DNA of 64,000 nt from Branchiostoma lanceolatum (GCF_035083965.1 NC_089722.1:24984142-25048141); one strand, 5' to 3'. Positions 1 through 18,900 are shown, counted from the stretch's first letter. Notes: generated from the sequence alone by a model not told the origin. Made by a program: numbers and translations.

Positions 1-5184
<5,184 letters not shown>

Positions 5185-5276
5185 GTCGTCGTCTCGAGTC
5201 GTCAGGTCTCGTAGTTGAACGTCTTGTCAGCTCTCGTCGTGGTAGAATGTTTGATCGTACTTGACATTTCGGCCTT

Positions 5277-5284
5277 TATTTATA
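5277..5284 (-). promoter_or_regulatory. TATA box of the metalloproteinase gene
   Basis: The minus strand reads GCTATAAATAAAGG here. A start site about 30 bp downstream would fall near 5250, leaving a 5' UTR of about 65 nt before the ATG at 5184 with no intron. Distance and match to consensus are seen; use as the promoter is inferred. Confidence 0.75.
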
Positions 5285-8200
5285 GCAATGAAAATGACGG
5301 TCTTCTGACGTAAAGTTTCCTGTGTTGTAATAACTGTGGCGTCTTCGTCTGACTAAGGACGTTTAAGACAAAGGTTTTGATACAACTCAGAAATCTCAAC
5401 GGAAGTAGCGTCGGGAAACGACGAAGAACGACTTAATGATTACGTACAGAAATTCCCCGCATTCTTAATTAAGGAAATTCCTGTTGAGTTCGGAGTCTGG
5501 TAGAGGCGTGTCAAACGCCCCGCCGGATAAGTGAAGATGTAATTACAACAGATTAACATAGCTTTCACCTGATATGTCTGACTGCAGTGGTTAGGTCTCC
5601 CAACCGTACCTCCACATAGGGGGGAGAACAATACAACTACGCCTTAGGGGAAGTGAGGGCAGCTTTATCGGTAATGTCATCGCTGAAGTAGATTTTAAAC
5701 AGATATCATGTTTGATCGTCCGCCATGATAAACAAACGCGAACTTTGGGCGGGACAGGTTTTCGTAGATATCATAACCTCCGTAGGACTTCTGATTCCGT
5801 GCGTAGTTCGTCGAAGAAAGGCAAAGCAAGGATATTTATACGTATAGATTTGTATATCTTAAATTAGTTTGAGGATCGTCATAGCCTTAACATAGATTTG
5901 CTGGAGAAGAACACAATTTTCACCACCAGTGCGTTTTTTTCTGAACCCGCTGTCTTTTCCAGCCACTTTGCTTGTTGACTTCGTCCTCTAGCCTAGCAAT
6001 ACGGGTTCCAGGGTTAAAGCCCCGTGGATTTAGGACACTTCCCTTTGAATGTTGTCTTTGGTTGGGCTTTCAACGAAAGCTCAAATCCTACATAAGCCTC
6101 TCCTTCTTAACAAGTCGCTTACGAATGTATGTAGTCTTGCTTTTGTTGGAGAGGACTCTACAGAGAGGCTTTATTTTAGGGCGTCCGATGATTTTCGAAA
6201 ATCATGATTATTATAGACTGAAAGAAATTCTGAACAAGTAAGCGGGGCTTGTAACGGATTTGTAACTAATAGAAGTTAACGAGTCACTAATACACTTGAC
6301 ATAAGAGCCTGAGGTCTTGCTGATAGGGTTCTTAATCGGGGATAAGACGTTAGTACAGGTGTAGCGACCATCTCAGACCCCGGAAAGCCTGGTCTTTCTG
6401 CGGCGCTACTTGGAAGGTAACCGGGGACTGGGGGTGTGGCGGGGGAGGGCATGGGGGGTAACCTGACAACGAAGCTTGAGAATATCAATATTTTGATGAC
6501 TCGACGGCACGTGTCTGCAGCTGGGGCGGATCCGACAGCGCGGAATGATATGATGACGTAGGAAACCCATCAAAACAGCATTGGTCACGGCAGGTGCACA
6601 GATCAATTTTGTGCTATGTTGTGTTGTAAATACATGAAGATTGTGAGCTGTATGTATAAAACAGAACAGCCAATGCATCAACATAGATATAAACATCAAG
6701 CATTCAGCGCGCGTCCACACTTGATCCCGAAAAAGTCGAAAACCCCAAATTTTGTGAAAATGATGATTTTCTCGACGGAGTTTTCCCTTTTATTTTCAAT
6801 TGTCGTACAATTATCCAGGTGCATTCTCAACATAAGGATACGTTATAAAACGCCTACTTCCGAAAATATACATTTTTTCTTTGAGTGAAGCCGGAACGAC
6901 CATTTTCGGGGTGGTGTACTCGCCGAATACGATGTTACAGTATCATTTCATATTCACGGTCTAGTCCTTGTCATTCTGTTACTGGAATTGCCGGATCAAA
7001 TAATGACGACATGTCAGTATGCTATGTACCGAGAAGTGGCTATTTCACGTTTGTTCCTGTGCGTTTGTTCTATGATGGATTTTCTTGTTACCCAAAACCT
7101 TCCCACGTCCGACACTTGAGCCCACTTTGGCGTTAACCCAAGGAGTTTGCGGTTTTGGGTGGAGCAGGTTTGCGTGTCAAGTTCGCGCCTTGGAGATGAT
7201 GTCATAGGCTTAGACATAGCTTTGTTGACGTCTTTTCGGAACCAGGATGTGTTCATGTAAACACAACACCCCCTCCATGGGCGGTCTGCTCAGGACACGA
7301 CCGGAGTGCTGAGGCGTATCTTGCGTCGGTCAGTGAAATCACCGAGGGGTGTGTGTGGGGCTATGAGTGGGCAACCTGGGTGCCATCCGATTACTACCGG
7401 GGCTCCTACACTACTATCCCGAAAAAATCAGGGTAGCGAGTGTATGAGCCCAGGTAATAATCGGATGACACCCAGGCTAATGAGTGGGCACGGCCACGGC
7501 GTTGGACGTTCACAGTCACGCTGTAAACCTTCAAACCTCGCGATATTTTAGACCATACGCGGTGTTACGGCGGTTCCTGACATCTGACATTGAAAAAGGC
7601 ATTTATTAAACATATTCAGCAAAACAGCTACTTTGACTAGCTCATCAAATGACCAAATATGTGAAATGTACCTCACTGTGATAATGAAATAGCTACATTT
7701 CACGTATTTTGGGTATGGGACGTAAACGCAAAACAGTTAGGTACCCAACACCCCACAGTTTACATTGACACAACCATGATCCGGAGTCAATGACTGTGTA
7801 ATCCAGGGTCATGTTGATGTTGATGCAGGTATTCGGGGGTTTCCATGGTCCAGCGACTTCGTCATCCGCCAGCCACCATGACAACTCCAGCAAAACGTAA
7901 TATTTACGTCTGGGAGTATGACACACATTGGAACAATGGTTTCAGAAGAAAGAAAAAAACATCTTTTAGTATTTTTGTAAAGACGCTGGCATACTAAAAA
8001 CATAAAGCTTTCAACGCAGTGTGCAAAAAAATGAACTTGCATCTCGCAAGTTTGGTTGCGATCTGGTCGTCGACACTAGCCTGGCCTGTGGAACTGGTAT
8101 CGTTCTGTTCAATAACTACAACATGTTTTCTGTTTTGATAAGTGTAGAGAATCGCTGTTATACAGGTTCATATTGACACTAATAAGTTAGCATGTTTCCA

Positions 8201-9975
8201 AGATGTTGGTCCGAGCGAAAGAAGACGTTTGAATATACATATACATCTATATCTATATCATATGCTTTGTTAAGTTCCTGTCACACAATATACATGTAGT
8301 TGTTACTTTAGGTAAACCTGACTCCACAAATAGTACGGAAGCCAGTAAGGGGTCGGAAACTTCCAGGATGCCGACATACTTGGAATATCGCGCGATGATT
8401 ATTTGTTTGGCGTGACGAAAAATATTGGTTATGTGTTTTTTTTTTCTGCCATGTTCATGAAAACATTGCGGCCGCCGTGGTTCAGGTAAAACGTAAAAGG
8501 ATGTGGCTACGAAGGACATTGACCCTTAAGAAAACTGCTACTCCTCCAGCATATTTTTGACAGCATCGTCATCATTTAAACATAGTGTTGAAACTTACAG
8601 GGATGGAAACACGTTTTTGTTGCATTACGAAGAAGTAGTCACATCTTAGGGTTTGACCACGAGTACGTCATCATATCGGACTGAGCCAATAGTTTGAAGG
8701 CTACTGTTAAAATACAATCAAAGTGGACCCGATTTTGCAGAGAGAACACCTGTAGCGGTGGTCGTATGGCGATTAAGTATACCATATATTCAGGTGTTCA
8801 CTGTATGTATAACGGTCAATACAACCGTCCTCAATAGGGTAGCGTTAGCTTTAGCCTATGTTCACACAATCTCTCGCTTCCAGTGAAAGGGCTTTTAGAA
8901 GCGTGACTTGGTCAGCCCAAGTCGCCTTTAGCCTACTTTTGTCTTCTAAAGAGTCGCGAATGTCAGCACTTAGAAACACTTCTGCCTAAACTGACAACAA
9001 ATGAGAGCCCTAAGTAGTGACTACATACTTCAAGATTTCGACTGTAGTCCGTCTGTCAACGATAGGCTATTCGGTGTGTTTTCTCAACTTTCACTTCCCA
9101 AATACAGTTAAGCGTGGTATATAGCATCTAAAAGCTAACCATACTTGGGTGATGACCAAACCATTATATTTGTTGCACTTTGTCTGTCAGCGTACGGCAG
9201 TGAACTCTTAAAACGTTAGTAGCGGAGGCCAACTTTGTTTACTGGAAAGCTGGTCTTTGTTTTTGGCTTGGGAGCAGACCTATTTGCCATGGAGTTCACT
9301 TAGAACGTGTTTTAAACGCGCAAGCAAGAAAGTAAGGGGTCCACTTTGTTAACGGGGGTCTTTCAACTACCTTGGATAAAGCATTAACACCCGAACGCCC
9401 TTGCAGAAATGGGCCGCCAAATAAGCTTAAATCCAAAACAAGCCTGAAAACATGTCTATCATTCCAGCCTAACTGTTCTTTAAACCGATGGCAAGTATCT
9501 AATGTAAAGAACAAAAAAGGCTCTGGCGTTGTAAATTATTAGTTTCTCTTCTACAGTTTTAATGCCAATCCATAGCTAGTAGACTATGTTCTGTATCACT
9601 CATCTAATTGTGCTTGTTCAAGTCTATAAATTATTGCCGAAACGATCCAAAGACAAGGAAGTTACCAAAGTTAAGACCGATACGTCGAGCTGGTGGGTCA
9701 ATCTTACAAATATAAGCGTTCACGATATACCTGTCTAAAGTCAGTACACGTCACGCAACAGAACATTTCTTCACATTTCGCCTCTTCTTAACCAATTTCG
9801 CTCTAGATCTTCTAACAAATTTACAAAGCGCTATCGCTGCCGTGTAGGTCAATCGCTTCAAAATTATAGCGTGGGGGATTTTCCCAGTGTAGTATGACTA
9901 TTACGTCTGTCTATTTTTCAAATGGAAGAGGATTTTATAGCGCAATTGAATTGGTTAACGGAAGCGGAAGTGACA
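5285..9975. other. Intergenic region, no gene seen
   Basis: This is the space between the metalloproteinase promoter and the stop codon of the Ig-domain gene. The open frames here are short, with no recognisable domain and no consistent splice pairs. The only clear structure is the snap-back element at 7374-7479. The left of the region probably holds upstream control DNA of the metalloproteinase, and the right (about 9550-9975) should hold the Ig gene's 3' UTR; a minus-strand ATTAAA lies near 9556. Confidence 0.6.
7363..7490. mobile_element. Snap-back (fold-back) element with 11-bp flanking direct repeats
   Basis: Two arms of about 45 nt (7376-7420 and 7431-7475) are imperfect reverse complements around a 10-nt loop (7421-7430). 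The direct repeat ATGAGTGGGCA occurs at 7363-7373 and again at 7480-7490, so the inserted body is about 106 bp. This is the structure expected of a small nonautonomous DNA element with a target-site duplication. There is no coding capacity. Confidence 0.75.
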
Positions 9976-12900
9976 TCACTTGAGCGTGAGTTTGAAGTCA
10001 CTGGTGACCTCACCCATGGAGTTGTGTGCGATGACCTTGTAGTCGCCAGCCTCGCGCTCTGTCACCTTCCCGATCTCCAGTTTGTACACACGGCCTTTGT
10101 GTTCGATCGTGTACAGGCCTCCTCCCATCAGCGTCTTCTTCTTGTGAACCCAGTCAACTAGGGGAAGAAAGATCACATCATTGCACGGTGTCCATAGCCT
10201 TCAGAACGTGGAGGTACAAATCTGATGTACTTGCCAACTGATATAATGGAAATCTGATATACATAGAAACTTGCACACAAAAAATTCTGAACTATTATGA
10301 TTTAACTGTATTGTATGTACTCATGTAAGGACATTTAACGATGTTTAATTGGGTTGTATGGCTGATTCTAATGATCATTTAGTTAAAATTTATTGGAATC
10401 TAGTTATGCGCAATTTTATTTACGTATTTGTATTTGTCCCTTTAATTGTTGATTCTCGAAAATAAGCTATGCTGTCTGGGCGTCTGTGTAGTGTACTGTA
10501 ACAGTAGATAGTTAGATAAATCTGATATACCCTTGAAAATCTAAATATTTGTTGATGATGTAGGCTCTAGATATTTGCTATAGCCTGGGATAATACTAAT
10601 AGTTAAGAGACTCATATTTCAACCGTACTGTCATGCAAGCAGCCTTTACGTGGAACCTGGAAATGAAAAGCGAGCGGGAAAAGTAGCTGACTCACCTGTG
10701 GGTGCGGGTGCGGCGTCCACCTCGCAGTAGAACTTAGCGGGGGAGCCCTTTGCGACACTGATGGACTCCGGCACCAGGAACCACTCAGGCTTGGCCAGCT
10801 TACGCACGCCGCCCTTTTCTGCATTTGAAAACATGATTTCAGATTCCAAGTGCACACAAGAAGATATACATGTATATTATTAGCCTCTACCAGACTCCAT
10901 AGGTCCCTGAACAAAATAGTAGAAAAATCGAAATATACAGATGACATGCCGAAAGAGTTAGCAGGAAATATAGCTTGCGACCTCGGGTATGTTATCTCAC
11001 GGTCTATTTGGCCAATTTCTACTGTTTTCCGAGCCAAGCGACCTGTGGAGTCTGACAGAGGCTAAGGTATTACTGCTTAATGTTTTAATCTTTACATGCG
11101 CTTCCCTTAAAGTGTAAATGACACTTCAAATTTTACCACACTGCTCGGTCCGATGATGTAGAGTTGATGTTAAAAGCTGTTTTCTTAAGTATTGCTGAGT
11201 TGCAAATTTAGAGAGTTTCGGTCAGTAGTTCTGCTAAAACAATTAGTTAACTACAAAGGGCAAGACATGCAATCTGAACAAAATTGATAGAAGGAGTTAC
11301 TAGTCTACTAACTTAGTTGCTGAACTGTAAACATATGAATTGTTATAACACTCACTCATCGTGAGCCTGAACGCTTGCTTGTTTTTCCCCCACTTGTCCC
11401 TCGCAACACACGTGTACTCGCCTGCATCCTTCATGGTTGCGTCCTGAGAAACAAAAACACAAAAGACGAAAAATGGCAATTGCAATTGCTGCCGTTTAGA
11501 AAATTGAATCGAAATTCACAAATTTGTGAGCTGTGATTTTGCCTCTGCTGTAAGTCACAACTTTATAATCTTTGTTGCTTTACGCAGACAAGGACAAAGT
11601 TACACTGCACTCACGTTTTTATAACTGATATCAACAGTGCCAAGTACAGACAACAATAACCCATTTTTACACCTGGGTGGAGTGAGGAAAGTCGTGTATT
11701 GCCTTTCCCAATGGCACAACATCGGTGGTGTCAGGGGATTCGAACCCGGACCGCTGTGTTCTGGGTCGAACACCCAACCGTTACGCCACACGACCTCATG
11801 ATAAGGATAGTTGCAGCAGTATTTAAGTAGTTCAGCCTGTTGTGCGTATACATGACACTGACCTTGATAACCAGGGCGAAGGTGTTGCCGTCTCGTTCAA
11901 AACTGATCCCTTTAGTCTTGCTCTCCGCCACTAGTTTCCCCATCTGTTCCCAGACTACTTCATCCGGGACGTCTCCTGCCAGGAAAACCAGGGATAACTG
12001 ACGACATTTGCCAGCAAATGCTGAACATTCCCCTCTGCAACTTTTATAAACGTGTTGTCTCACATGTTCCCAATTTTGAAATACTTTGCTACTGCCTTGA
12101 GGCTGGTCACATACAAACGGTGAGAAAAGAAATTATGTGATTTTGTCGTATGAAGATTCATCTGTGACACGGTAATTAACATATTAGTGAATCGTACACA
12201 CGTTATGAGCAACGTGTAAATTCATTATATAAATGATTTGATTGATAAAACACAAAACCCGTCATTTTGCCTTAATCAACACCCAACGTTTCCTACTCAT
12301 TTTAAAAATTATCTTTTACTTTGACTTTCAGAATCAAATCTATTTTGGTTATTACTTTTTGTATCCTCTAGATAACAAACGAGCCTATCTGCCTACCTGT
12401 AAAAGTGACCTCAATCCTTGCCTCCTCCCGTTCCTTAGCAACAAACTCTTTCCTCAGATTCTCGTCAAACAGCGACCGTGTCCTCTTCGGTTCCTTGGGC
12501 TCGGGCGGCGGGGTGGGTTCCCTCGGGGGCTCGGGTTTGGGCTCGGGCGGAGGAGGAGGCGGAGGTTCCTCCTTCTCTTTCTTCTTCATCGGTTTCCCCA
12601 CCAGGCCTCCCATGATGCACCAGTCAGGCTGCGTCCACAAATCCTCACTCGACTCTGGACAATCATGGAATATTTCATTTTTAGAAATTAAACTTCAGAC
12701 CTAACACAAAGAAAATGGCGATTTGCCGTTTTTTTCAGACAAGGCTACTTCCTTCTTCAAGATGAATGACCCATCACTCCTACCACGTGACCATGTGGAC
12801 ACGTGACTCCGGTAATGGGTCAGGCACATCCAATAAGACAGTTTATGTAATCCATCTTGTGGAAGACTGTCGGGTCACGTGCTAAACTTGGCAAACGCAG

Positions 12901-15900
12901 TTCTAGTTCTTACCATGTATTCCCAACAGTGTGTGTTTTATGCTATAACATTCTTAGATACATGTATTGCAATAAATTTGGGAATCAAAGATACAGAGTT
13001 ATCTAGGCCCCGCCTCACCTGCCACTTGCAGCACAGTGTTGCAGCTGGTAGATCCCAGCTGGTTGGTGACCACTGCTGTGTACGTGCCTGCGTCATCGAC
13101 GTCACATTCCCTGACGTACAGCGTACAGACTCCCTGCGCCAGGTTCACTTTGTACTTCTCACCGTCAATCTGTGCGAGGATGGAGGGGATCGTTTCATCG
13201 TCCAAAATTATTTTCTCTAGGATATACTAGTAATTTCCAACAAAAAAAGCTGATTCTGGTCATCAAATAGATGTATATTAATCATCGCACCCAACAGACG
13301 ATATATGAATTTATATCTAATAGAATTTTCTCTTCTTGATCTTTACACGTACAGTATAAGATAGATAACAGTGACTTCTTCTGTGGATATTTATCCCCAC
13401 TTGGGTACTCTCCAAGCAGAGGTTAGGCTCTGGCTTGTTTTGACGTCTTTTTATGAGTTTTTAATCGGGCCAAACTGTCTGATGAAAAAAAAACCCTGCC
13501 AAAATAGAAAAACCGATAAAAACGCCTAAAAAGACGTCAAAAACAAGTCGGGGCCGAGCTTCTGCTTGGAAAATACCACTGGGGACGGTTGTCAATCATA
13601 AAGAATGACATGTGCGTACTAGCTGATGACATCACCATATAACCTACCTTTATCGGTTGATCATCCTTCAACCACTCTATCGTCGGCTCGGGGCTGCCTT
13701 GCACGGCGCAGGTGAAGTACGCCTCGTTGCCCTGCACCACGATGCACTTGGGCCGGGGGCGGTGCAGGAAGGCGGCGGGGTGGTCCATGAGGGCCTGGCG
13801 GGTCGCCGTGCGGGGACTCTCGTGCATCCAGGAGTAGTCTCGGCCCCGGGGTGTGGCGCGACAGCTCGACTCCAGGTACCGCTTCCATTCGTACGTGTAC
13901 GAGCGGTCAATCTCGTCCTGGGTCTGAAATAGTGAACAGCTCTATTTATTACCTTCACCGAGAAGGATATGTTTTCAATTACGTCATGGTGGGGCTGGGT
14001 CTGTATGTATGTCAAGAGCATCACCCGACAACTTGCATGAGTCCTATAATGCAAAAAACACTGTAAATATAGATTTTCCTCATTAGGTATGCAAATTAAG
14101 TCATAATTTGGACAATATGCACTTTATTATGTACATAACTGACTACGCTACCAGCATACTAAATATCATGGAAATCCGTCGGTCCTTTAATTTTGTTCAG
14201 TTATTCTCCTTTGAAGATGTACAAAAACCGCCAAAGCAGTTCCAGAGCAAGCCACTAGGGGGGGGGGGGGCAAACCTACCTCAGTTCTTCCTTACATCAC
14301 AAGCTATCTGCCACCAAAAACCATAGCACGTTCAGTTCAAATGATACAAGAAATGGAAGTTGTGCTGCAGTACCAAGGTAACATACCAGGGGGGCCAAAA
14401 TCGACAATGATCTACCTCTTCAACATCTACCCACATACCAAATATCATTACAATCCATCCAGACGTTCTTGGGTTATGCTGACTACAAACATCCTGAAAC
14501 ACAAACACACACACACGTACAGACACGCCAAAAACAATATCTCAATTTTCATGGAGATAACAAGACGGTCATGGCCATTGGTTTCATGCTCACGAGGTAG
14601 AACGTGCGAGGAGCCGCGTCTCAATAACGGAGTGAATATTTTCTATACGAGTGCTGCGCTCCCTTATTTCAAAGTCGACAATAACCTATATTTCAAATGA
14701 AAGCCATGCTTTCTAAAAATCAGCACCAGAATTTTTATGATGATTCATGAACTGTACGTGCTTATAACGCCATTACAATATTTACCACGAAGTTTTGTGT
14801 CAATCTTTAAATATACTATATGGCATACAATATTGATAAACTTGTCCATAGACAAGGACTTAAAAATAATGTCCTTGGTCCATCGAACGCTTAAGCGGAT
14901 CGCGCGTGTTCGAGAATACCCTACCATCGTTTTATCGAACAACCGTCTCCATGGCGACACTCCATTGTTTAGACGTAGTGTGTTGTAGAACATGCCATCT
15001 AGCCTGACTGTTGCAGTGTTGCCAACAAGACAATCTGCGCCGTCAGTCAGTAAAAGAAGAGGCGTGATCTTGTGTTGGGAGAGCTTGACTTTCAGTCATA
15101 CGCTGGACTCCAAATCTGCGACAACTTAGCATCGTCATGTCGGTCGTCGTGAAAACAGTTCTGTTCTCTATAAGTGAAGAGGACGACTACAGTCCAAAGG
15201 CAGGAGCACAAGATCCTCCTCTTGCAACAAGACCGATCTACGATAACTTTCGCCATCCAAAGCAAGTCCCCAAGCCGGCCAACTGGGAGCTCATCCTGGA
15301 AGACTATGATCGTCTGTGGAAGCTGTCAAGATCCTACCAACTAAAACATTCAGCTGATAATGAAGACAGTGGGACCCAGACGTTGCACATGGTGGACGAC
15401 ATAGAAGAAGGGTTGCAACAGTTCAAAAGAGAACGACTTGGTGAGGTTACAGACCAACCAAAGTTTCCCGGCAGTAAAGGTGTGGAACCGATCTCCATCC
15501 CAGAAATGGAGGTGACAAAAGACGCACCTGTCGACGAGAAGTTAGAAGCGCCGCCTAACGACACAGATCGTCTGTACACCATCGACGACATCCTGAAGGC
15601 TCTGGAGACTGAAGACGGACACTTGTCATTGAAAGACAAACAGGAGAAGATCAGTCTTAGAACGGAGGAGTCTAAGAAAACCGTCAAGGCGATGAGAGAC
15701 GGATGTAGGAAACGTATGAAGGAAGAGGAGCGTCGCATTCGGAAGCGGACATGGCGGACATATAGTCTGGATTCCCGTAGAGACAAGATGCTTGCTGGAC
15801 TTTCAGCAGTGAAACAAGCACGTGTGACAAAACAAGACGACAAGGAGGAGTTATCCGACAGGCTTCCACAGCTCATCAGAGATAAGCAGGAACAGATGAC

Positions 15901-18900
15901 TGAGTTTGACGATAAGAAGATTAACAAGTCAGCAGCATCACCTGTTCATGAGGGCATGGGTGACGTGTCGGAGTCTCTGACCAGCGCAACGCACTCCATC
16001 GTGAACGACGGTCACGGATATGTACCACAAGCACACAGCGAGTACTCAGAAAAGAAACGTAGACGTGCACATGGCAATAGCATCAGTCCATCGACGCCAG
16101 CATACAAGCTAGCGGGCACATCATCGGAAAGTTCAGATGTTAGATTGACCACGGATGGGGTACCCTTCAGCAACCGAAGAGTGTCAGAGTCAGACTCACA
16201 CGATCGTTTGAGCTCGGAAGATAGTGACAAATATGGACATGAGCAAACCAAGAGCAAAGCGAACTTGAATGCTAGAAGCAAGGTTCGGCGCCTTTTCGCC
16301 GGTTTTAGAAGGGTTTGCAGACGACTTTGCTGTATCTCTGACACTAGCGGTTCAGAGGAATAATATTGTCTAGTAATAGTTGATTAAGTTAAATTCAATG
16401 TGTGCTAAGTTAAAAGTAAGCAAAGTTAAATTTAATGTGCACTTGGTTTAAAGCTGAGAAAGTTAAAATTCAATGTATGCTAAATCAAAGTATCTCCGCA
16501 TGTTCCCGACAACTCACTAAAGGCCTGCGGCCTCACCAGTATCGCACGTATTTTGATAATTCACAAATATGATGATGAATTGCTGTATTTGCCATTCATG
16601 TTGACAAATATTGCCAGTATTAATGTAACCCAAGATGGTTTGTTTTTTAATAAAATGTGTTCTCTTGAGTGAGTGAGTTCTCTTCAGTGAAAAAAAAAAG
16701 CATCACCCGAGAACATGTGAATGGATCTACATGATATTTGGTAGGTGAGTAGCGGTTGTGGGGACGGAGGACTCAAGTTCGAGAATGGTTCACCTGAGCT
16801 GGCGTTTTCCTCCGGTACTGTAGCGGGCTGTGTATCTACATAACTCGAGAAGCTGTTGATGCATATGGTTGTGCAATACAGTTGTATTTCATCCGTCTTT
16901 CAAGTGGTGTGCTGTAAGAGTTACTAGATGGATTAGGCAGATGACCATATATCAGTTTTAGCGGTCAGCCAATAGCAAATGTATGCATCATGTTGGCGTT
17001 CAAATAAAAGCTGCTAGGGGACTGCACCCAAATCTTATCCACCTCTTTCTCAGGACTAGACTTGTCTATCGTTAAAAACATCCATGGAGACATTTTAAGT
17101 TATCCTGTAAACAAACCCACAGACGCAAAATTAAAAAAAAATGTCTGAGTCGTCCTGGTGGAACCAAAATTGATCTCACTGGTTCAGAAATAGTTGTTAT
17201 CCCACTTTACATATACAGGATACAGGAGGATGTTCCCGAAGGATCTAAAATGACCGACGAGTAACCAACCTCGAGAATCTGCTGGCGCAAAGGCACACGG
17301 GACGGTTCCTTCTCGTCCATCCAGACGTCCTTGCGGTGGCTGCGCCAGCGGGGGTGGGCGTCGGGCGGGCCGTGGTGGGAGTAGTCCCGGGACCACTGGT
17401 ACTTGTACCTGGGAGACAAGGAATCGAACGAACATATCTACACTTAACTGACGTCAGCTAGTTTAATCTCTAAGTAGATACGTATACAGGGAGGAAAGGC
17501 GGTGACGTTCTGTGATAGTCCCGTCGATATGACAGCGATCAAACAGGGCAATTAGAGAACGTTCCGCGATCTGCCCTACCAATATCTGCTTGGAGATCAC
17601 TCCAGTCTATTATTGCAATGGATGCCGTCAACAAATAGTTTGATAACGACAATTGTAGGGAAGGAAATACGTTCCTTAAAATTAAGGATATCATTGTCGA
17701 TCAGGTCTCTCAATTGGATAGAATAGTTACTAGTTATCTTTCCTAATACTCCTCACCTATCCTCCAACCAGGCATTGTAGGCTCCGTAGTCGTACGAATC
17801 GTAGTCTCCTGAGAAGATTTGACCGTACCCCTTCCAGAGCCCGGGCTTGCAGTCAGGTTCTGGCGGGGGTGGGGGCCTGTATGTCCCCGAGGGAGGCCCG
17901 CCCATGGTGCGGTACCGACGCCAAAGAGACTTGCTGTAGGGGGTGGTGGCGCTCTCGTCTGACGGGGCTACTGTGCCCGTCTTCTGACCAACACCATGCC
18001 CAGGATCCCTGAGATATAGAACAACCTGTTATCGATACTAAGCATCTTTTTGCTATTCAAAATACATGAAAGATGAATTTAAATGCACAGTTCTCTTTCG
18101 AAATTTTATCTGTGTTGTTCCTATTCCATAATAATCTGTACAGAAATCTCATCTCTTTAACAAAAAGAGAAAAAACTAGAGTTCCACGACCTCATACCTT
18201 CGCCAAATGATTTTAACCTTTATGACTGACGTATCAGGAGTGATTGTCATCAATTATAAATCATACCAGTTGATCATCTTCACCCCCAAAAAAAGTATGA
18301 GCTTAACAAAGAAGGTTATGCTAACAAAGTAACATTTATCTTGAATTATGCAAATGGAGTCCTTATTAGCATAATTTGATTCAACGATGTTCACATTCAC
18401 ATAACTTCCAAATGACACAAGTATGAAATTGCCATCATTTACCGAAATTAATAGTAGTTTCTCATTAATTATGCAAATTAGGCCTACATTTGCATATTTT
18501 TATGTATCAAATTCTTCAGTAACAAATGTCACATATGTCAATAGTCATATCATGGAACACAGTGGGTTTTTAAAATTGTCTCTTAGAATCTGATTTGCAT
18601 AATTATCGTCCAATCATACAAAGCATCACGTAAGCTATCTACATACCAAAAATCATTACCATCCATCTAGCCCATCTTGAGTTATAGTGTTTTCTCATTA
18701 ATTATGCAAATGAGGTCTTCATTTGCATAGTTGACATCTATCAATATTTCTCTCTTCTTCAGTTACATATGTCACATGTTTGAGAGTCCTATCGTGGAAT
18801 TTGGCAGATGTATAAACTTTCCTCATTAATTATGCAAATTACATACTGATTTGCATAATAAGTATCTAATCATGTACATCATCACTCAAGCTATCTACTT

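Noticed and set aside
11700..11798. tRNA gene on the minus strand
   Set aside because: A and B boxes fit, but the anticodon loop has the wrong length, the acceptor stem does not pair, and a SINE body follows.
12405..12704. Gly/Ser-rich plus-strand open frame
   Set aside because: Antisense of the Pro-rich PEVK-like exon of the Ig gene.
15334..15927. 197-codon open frame antisense to the nested gene
   Set aside because: Shadow of the 408-aa plus-strand frame. Its Ser/Leu/Arg-rich composition is the expected mirror of an acidic/Lys-rich protein, and it has no motif of its own.
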